A stretch of 8,742 nt of DNA from Candidatus Bathyarchaeota archaeon (GTDB taxonomy: Archaea > Thermoproteota > Bathyarchaeia > TCS64): assembly GCA_026014515.1 (NCBI GenBank), contig JAOZIG010000274.1, positions 771-9,512 on the forward strand. The letters run 5' to 3'. The notes under the pieces were generated by a model that was given only the letters and a program-made list of their open reading frames with translations, was not told the DNA's origin and searched no databases. The position numbers and the translations under genes were made by a program. Shown piece after piece: positions 5,857 through 8,742 of the stretch (position 1 is its first letter; each line of letters opens with the position of its first letter).

Positions 5857-7761
5857 TTAGATTACCCCCGCTAATAGTAGGGCTACTGATATCAGTGCCC
5901 CGAGGACTAGTGCGATTTTCTCATACTGGGCCTCATCGATACTGTTACCAAGGAATACCCATGATACGCTGAGCTTAACCTCAGAATCCGCTGTGGTTCT
6001 GAATGTCTCATTGTCCACGTTTGCGCCGTTAAGGTATGGTGGGCTTAAGACGCCTCCCTTGCTCTTGGCTAACCATGAGCCGATGAGTATCACCGCGAGT
6101 GATCCACCCCATAGGGCGAACACGGGGAAAGCTGTGAAACCTAGGTCGATGCTCAGGTTTGGCGTGGTGAATACCACTGGGTATACGTTGTTGATGACTG
6201 GGATGACGATGTTGTCGAAGACCAGTGCTGCTCCTATGCTGATGACTACGTCTATTATGAGTAGTCCAACCATGCTGAGCTTGTATGGTGTTTCGAGTGT
6301 CTCATCCTTGTGCTTCTCTAGGCTGTTGGGGGATACAATCATGTATCCGATCCATTTTGCGTAGTAGAAGGTGGTGGCTGCGCTGCCCAGTACAATCATC
6401 ACGGTTATCGGTAGCCCTAGGTATAGGGGACTTGACGCGATAGCGTCTACAGCCACCCATTTACCTAGGAGCATACCGAAGGGCGGAAGGAACATGCTTA
6501 CCATGCCCGCAATCATCACCGTGGTAGTGAGAGGTAGCCTACTGAGTAAGCCCTCCCAGTCCTCGATGTTTCTGCTGCCGATCTTGTTCTCAACGACGCC
6601 CGCTCCTAGGAATAAGAGTCCTTTGGCGACGCTGTGGAAGACCAGTAGTGCGACGGCTGCGCTGTAGCTCAGCGCGGTGTTAATGCCGATGCATAGAGTG
6701 ATGAGTCCTAGGTTGCCTATTGTGCTGTAGGCTAGGACTCTTTTGCTCACCTTTTGTCTGATTGCGAGTACGGCGGTTATTAGGAACGTGAATGCTCCAC
6801 CGAAGGCGATTACGCTGCTCAGGGGTGTTCCCTGAATAGCTGGCGCGATCCTCAAGAGCATATAGATTCCCGCGTTTACCATTGTGCTGCTGTGTAGCAA
6901 GGCTGAAACAGGTGTAGGTGCAACCATTGCCCCGAGTAGCCAGCTATGCCATGGGAACTGGGCTGCCTTTGTGAAGGCTGCCAGTGCCATTAAGGCGAAT
7001 GCTAGCATCAGTGCCTGTGGTGCTGCCATCAGCTCTGTTAATGCGATGCTGTGTACAGCGTTATATCCTACGAACATGGCTGCGACGAAGCCTACGCCAC
7101 CGACTAGACCCATCCATAGGGCTAGTACGCTGTTCTGTTGTGCTTCCTCGGTCATGTCGTGTCTGATGAGCTCGTAACAGCATAGTGTGGTGACTTCCCA
7201 GAAGAAGTATAGCCAGTATAGGCTGTTGCTGTACACCATGCCGTTCATTGCTCCGAGGAGTAGCATCAGGAAGAAGAAGAAACGGTTCTGTTTGCTCTTC
7301 TGTAGGTGTAGGTGGTGCTCGTGCTCCTCCATGTAGCTCAGTGCGTAGATTATGACGGCTGAGCCGATGATATTGACGATCAGGGTCAACAGTATTGATA
7401 GGCTGTCAACCATGATGATGTTCTCCACGTGGGTTCCCTTGACCACGAACTCAAAGTACGCGGCTGGGACTATCTGCGCCAAGCCTAAGGCGATTACCTG
7501 TGGGCTTTTTGCTTTAATTCCCGCGTAGAGGAAATAGACGAGCAGGATAAAGTCGAGGGCGACTACTGCCTGCTCATAAATATGTTCTGGTGAGAACATG
7601 ATGCCTCCCGCTTGATAAAGTAGGAAGGCTGATGAAATCAAAACTAATGTGGAAAGAGAAACGATAGCGCTGCGTATGCGTTTATCGTTTAAAATAAGTA
7701 GGGCAAGCGCAGAGACAACTGGCAGTCCTACATTAATAGCTACGAGTGTCTCAGGATTCAA
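5857..7761 (-). CDS. echA: Ech-type hydrogenase membrane subunit A, ion-pump subunit (NuoL/MrpA-like)
   Basis: A 634-aa polytopic membrane protein of the NuoL/M/N-MrpA antiporter-like family, matching EchA in length and expected to translocate H+ or Na+ during H2 formation or uptake. Key residues are present: E189 in FFWEVTTL (TM5 glutamate), K265 in FTKAAQFPWHSWL (TM7 lysine), H290 in VSALLHSSTMVNAG, K380 in FHSVAKGLLF, and K434 further on. A His/Glu-rich loop (EEHEHHLH, 145-152) precedes the central helices. The C-terminal part has a soluble segment (about 570-600) before the last helix. The start is TTG at 7761, with AAGAGG ending 9 nt upstream across a run of eight A. No other start with a ribosome-binding site is available. 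It is the first ech gene, 53 bp after the 106-aa gene. Confidence 0.93.
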   Translation of the reverse strand: MNPETLVAINVGLPVVSALALLILNDKRIRSAIVSLSTLVLISSAFLLYQAGGIMFSPEHIYEQAVVALDFILLVYFLYAGIKAKSPQVIALGLAQIVPAAYFEFVVKGTHVENIIMVDSLSILLTLIVNIIGSAVIIYALSYMEEHEHHLHLQKSKQNRFFFFLMLLLGAMNGMVYSNSLYWLYFFWEVTTLCCYELIRHDMTEEAQQNSVLALWMGLVGGVGFVAAMFVGYNAVHSIALTELMAAPQALMLAFALMALAAFTKAAQFPWHSWLLGAMVAPTPVSALLHSSTMVNAGIYMLLRIAPAIQGTPLSSVIAFGGAFTFLITAVLAIRQKVSKRVLAYSTIGNLGLITLCIGINTALSYSAAVALLVFHSVAKGLLFLGAGVVENKIGSRNIEDWEGLLSRLPLTTTVMIAGMVSMFLPPFGMLLGKWVAVDAIASSPLYLGLPITVMIVLGSAATTFYYAKWIGYMIVSPNSLEKHKDETLETPYKLSMVGLLIIDVVISIGAALVFDNIVIPVINNVYPVVFTTPNLSIDLGFTAFPVFALWGGSLAVILIGSWLAKSKGGVLSPPYLNGANVDNETFRTTADSEVKLSVSWVFLGNSIDEAQYEKIALVLGALISVALLLAGVI

Positions 7762-7784
7762 TTTTTTTTACCTCTTAGAGAACT

Positions 7785-7815
7785 AATGGATACTTTAGGT
7801 ACCATCAGATCCATT
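7785..7815 (-). repeat. Intercistronic inverted repeat ahead of echA
   Basis: AATGGAT (7785-7791) and ATCCATT (7809-7815) are a perfect 7-bp inverted repeat with a 17-nt loop, placed between the 106-aa gene and echA. The stem begins at the stop codon of the upstream gene. It could be an RNA-processing or stability element separating the small leading genes from the ech genes. The stem is AT-rich and may be chance. Confidence 0.3.
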
Positions 7816-8135
7816 TATGCCTCTACGAGGGGCTTGGCTTCCTGAGCACTCCATACGTCATTGTCTTTGCAACTATCTAGGTCAGTGATCTTGCAGTGCA
7901 TGATCTTGCGTTTCAGACCCAAGTTATCAAAGACGTGAAGTGTCCCCGCTTTCATATCTTCACCGGGAAGATACATTGCATAGCCCCTTGGAGGGGTGCC
8001 ACTGATAGCGAAGAACACGGCGCCAAGGCTGTTCTCGGCACATGGTGACTTGTGTATGTACATGTCTCGTAGGTTCTTGTCTTCCTGAGTTTCCAGGATG
8101 ACGTCCTGTACTTGCTTTACGGTTAGTTCTTGCAT
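7815..8135 (-). CDS. Hypothetical 106-aa Cys-containing protein, second gene of the hydrogenase operon
   Basis: I do not recognise this family. It is a soluble 106-aa protein without signal peptide or membrane segment. Residues 1-26 look helical; the middle (ENSLGAVFFAISGTPPRGYAMYLPGEDMKAGTLHVF) looks like a beta-rich domain. Cysteines are at 32, 81 and 89, the last two within a short C-terminal stretch (HCKITDLDSC), but they do not make a standard Fe-S motif. ATG at 8135 is preceded by GAGG (8144-8147), which overlaps the TGA stop of the 122-aa gene, so the two are probably translationally coupled. Its position in the same transcript directly ahead of echA suggests an accessory, assembly or regulatory role for the hydrogenase, by context only. 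Confidence 0.75.
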   Translation of the reverse strand: MQELTVKQVQDVILETQEDKNLRDMYIHKSPCAENSLGAVFFAISGTPPRGYAMYLPGEDMKAGTLHVFDNLGLKRKIMHCKITDLDSCKDNDVWSAQEAKPLVEA

Positions 8136-8145
8136 ATTGGTTTCC

Positions 8146-8514
8146 TCAATCTGCTTTTATTGAGTTTTTTAGTGACTCGGATCGTGATTGGAGTATCTGG
8201 TTAACCGTCATTTCTGGCGATTCTCCTCTCCTTAGCTGATCCAATACGGATTCTTTTCCAGTCTTTCTCACCATGCGGCGCTGGTCGCATTCCTTAGCGA
8301 CAAGCCGCTGAAGTAAAGCGCTGTCACGTTCAGCGATGTTCATCGCTAATCGTTCACCTGCATCACAGTCGTTGCAAATGGTGTCAACAAGGTGGAAAAT
8401 GTTGTTCTTGTAAGAAAGTAGGCTGTCGTATAGTTTTTTGAACTCGACATCCATTTCTTGATTGGTGAACCCGGCTCCGAAGAAAACCAGGTTATCCTTC
8501 TCGTCTAGACCCAA
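8146..8514 (-). CDS. Hypothetical 122-aa helical protein, first gene of the hydrogenase operon
   Basis: I do not recognise this family. It is a soluble 122-aa protein that, after a short beta-like start (NLVFFGAGF), appears almost wholly helical and highly charged. It carries a CNDC motif (C47, C50) and a third cysteine, C76, too few for a stand-alone [4Fe-4S] cluster but compatible with metal binding or a disulfide. The start is TTG at 8514, with AGGAG (8524-8528) placed 9 nt upstream, matching the spacing of other genes here. It is followed after 10 nt by the 106-aa gene. As the first cistron of the hydrogenase transcript it may be a regulator or assembly factor; that is context only. Confidence 0.75.
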   Translation of the reverse strand: MGLDEKDNLVFFGAGFTNQEMDVEFKKLYDSLLSYKNNIFHLVDTICNDCDAGERLAMNIAERDSALLQRLVAKECDQRRMVRKTGKESVLDQLRRGESPEMTVNQILQSRSESLKNSIKAD

Positions 8515-8540
8515 TTCTTTTCTCTCCTAATCTTAGGTGA

Positions 8541-8552
8541 CAGTATATACTG
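8541..8552. promoter_or_regulatory. Perfect 12-bp palindrome, candidate operator
   Basis: CAGTATATACTG is its own reverse complement. It sits between the TATA box (8554-8565) and the predicted transcription start (about 8533) of the hydrogenase operon. A dimeric repressor bound here would block polymerase entry. The binding factor is unknown. Confidence 0.4.
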
Positions 8553-8553
8553 G

Positions 8554-8575
8554 ATTTATATAAAACGGGTTTACA
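8554..8575 (-). promoter_or_regulatory. Probable promoter (TATA box) of the hydrogenase operon
   Basis: Minus-strand TTTTATATAAAT (8554-8565) is a strong archaeal TATA-box match. The expected transcription start would be about 25 bp downstream, near 8533, giving a leader of about 20 nt that includes the AGGAG site of the first gene. Confidence 0.6.
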
Positions 8576-8583
8576 AAAAAAAT

Positions 8584-8600
8584 AAGAAAAGTATAAAAAA
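8584..8600 (+). promoter_or_regulatory. Possible TATA promoter for the plus-strand gene at the right edge
   Basis: The purine-rich AAGAAAAG followed by TATAAAAAA resembles an archaeal BRE plus TATA box. It would start transcription near 8620, giving a leader of about 120 nt before the ATG at 8741. A second candidate, AAAGTATAAAT (8708-8718), lies much closer to the gene. Confidence 0.35.
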
Positions 8601-8728
8601 ATGCTATGATATTATGTACAGATTGGATAATAATTTGCAGAAAGGGTGTGTAGAATATGAACGTTTTTTGGGTGTGGCGTGTATAACTATGGTACTTATC
8701 CTAGAGCAAAGTATAAATTTCAGTCATC

Positions 8729-8742
8729 GGAGGTAACAGAAT
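8729..8742 (+). CDS. Start of a plus-strand gene cut by the window end (ribosome-binding site and first two bases)
   Basis: GGAGGT (8729-8734) is followed by AACAGA and then AT as the final two bases. If the next base is G, an ATG would begin at 8741 with ideal spacing. Only the ribosome-binding site and two coding bases are visible, so the product is unknown. It would be divergent from the hydrogenase operon and might share its control region. Confidence 0.45.

Noticed and set aside
1515..7177. Plus-strand frames opposite the hydrogenase genes
   Set aside because: They are antisense shadows of strongly conserved genes, with no family-like motifs or ribosome-binding sites.
1301..7761. Complex I or Fpo-type respiratory complex
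   Set aside because: EchE keeps both NiFe-binding CxxC motifs and the subunit count and order are echABCDEF. No NuoA/J/K or NuoM/N-like genes are present.
8625..8701. GGATAA/TTATCC inverted repeat (8625-8630 and 8696-8701)
   Set aside because: Only 6 bp, AT-rich and 65 nt apart, with no extension of pairing; consistent with chance.
1..8742. CRISPR arrays, tRNA/rRNA genes, insertion sequences
   Set aside because: I saw no regularly spaced repeats, cloverleaf-like segments, transposase motifs or terminal inverted repeats.

Overview
The window looks archaeal and anaerobic. Evidence for this is the AT-rich archaeal-style TATA elements, an Lrp/AsnC regulator and strong GGAGG ribosome-binding sites. 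Above all, it contains a complete six-subunit Ech-type (group 4) membrane-bound [NiFe] hydrogenase operon. Nothing in the sequence fixes the lineage; an uncultivated archaeal group is a reasonable guess but only a guess.

Layout. At the left is an Lrp/AsnC-family regulator (55-489, minus). Divergent from it is a 42-residue Cys-Cys repeat protein (613-741, plus) that is easily missed. After a roughly 280-bp stretch with a small hairpin comes an 86-residue helical protein of unknown function (1025-1285, plus). It converges on the 3' end of a long minus-strand operon running from 8514 down to 1301. In transcription order the operon encodes two unrecognised small Cys-containing proteins (122 and 106 aa), then EchA (NuoL/MrpA-like), EchB (NuoH-like), EchC (NuoB-like small subunit), EchD, EchE (NiFe large subunit) and EchF (2x[4Fe-4S] ferredoxin). 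The ech genes are 2 nt or less apart or overlap by 8 nt, in the order echABCDEF. Upstream is a TATA box with a perfect 12-bp palindrome just downstream of it, a plausible operator. The last two bases of the window are probably the start of a divergent plus-strand gene.

The standout feature is that EchD is not a stand-alone NuoC-like subunit. Its C-terminus is fused, in one open frame of 603 codons, to a complete flavin- and pyridine-nucleotide-binding oxidoreductase of the GltD/SudA/NfnB type, with an N-terminal cysteine domain, FAD and NAD(P) Rossmann motifs and a C-terminal four-cysteine motif. Both NiFe-binding CxxC motifs in EchE, the proximal-cluster cysteines in EchC and both ferredoxin motifs in EchF are intact, so the enzyme should be a true hydrogenase. 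The inferred function is an ion-translocating hydrogenase that can exchange electrons directly with NAD(P)H, besides or instead of soluble ferredoxin. The two small leading proteins may be accessory, assembly or regulatory factors for it.
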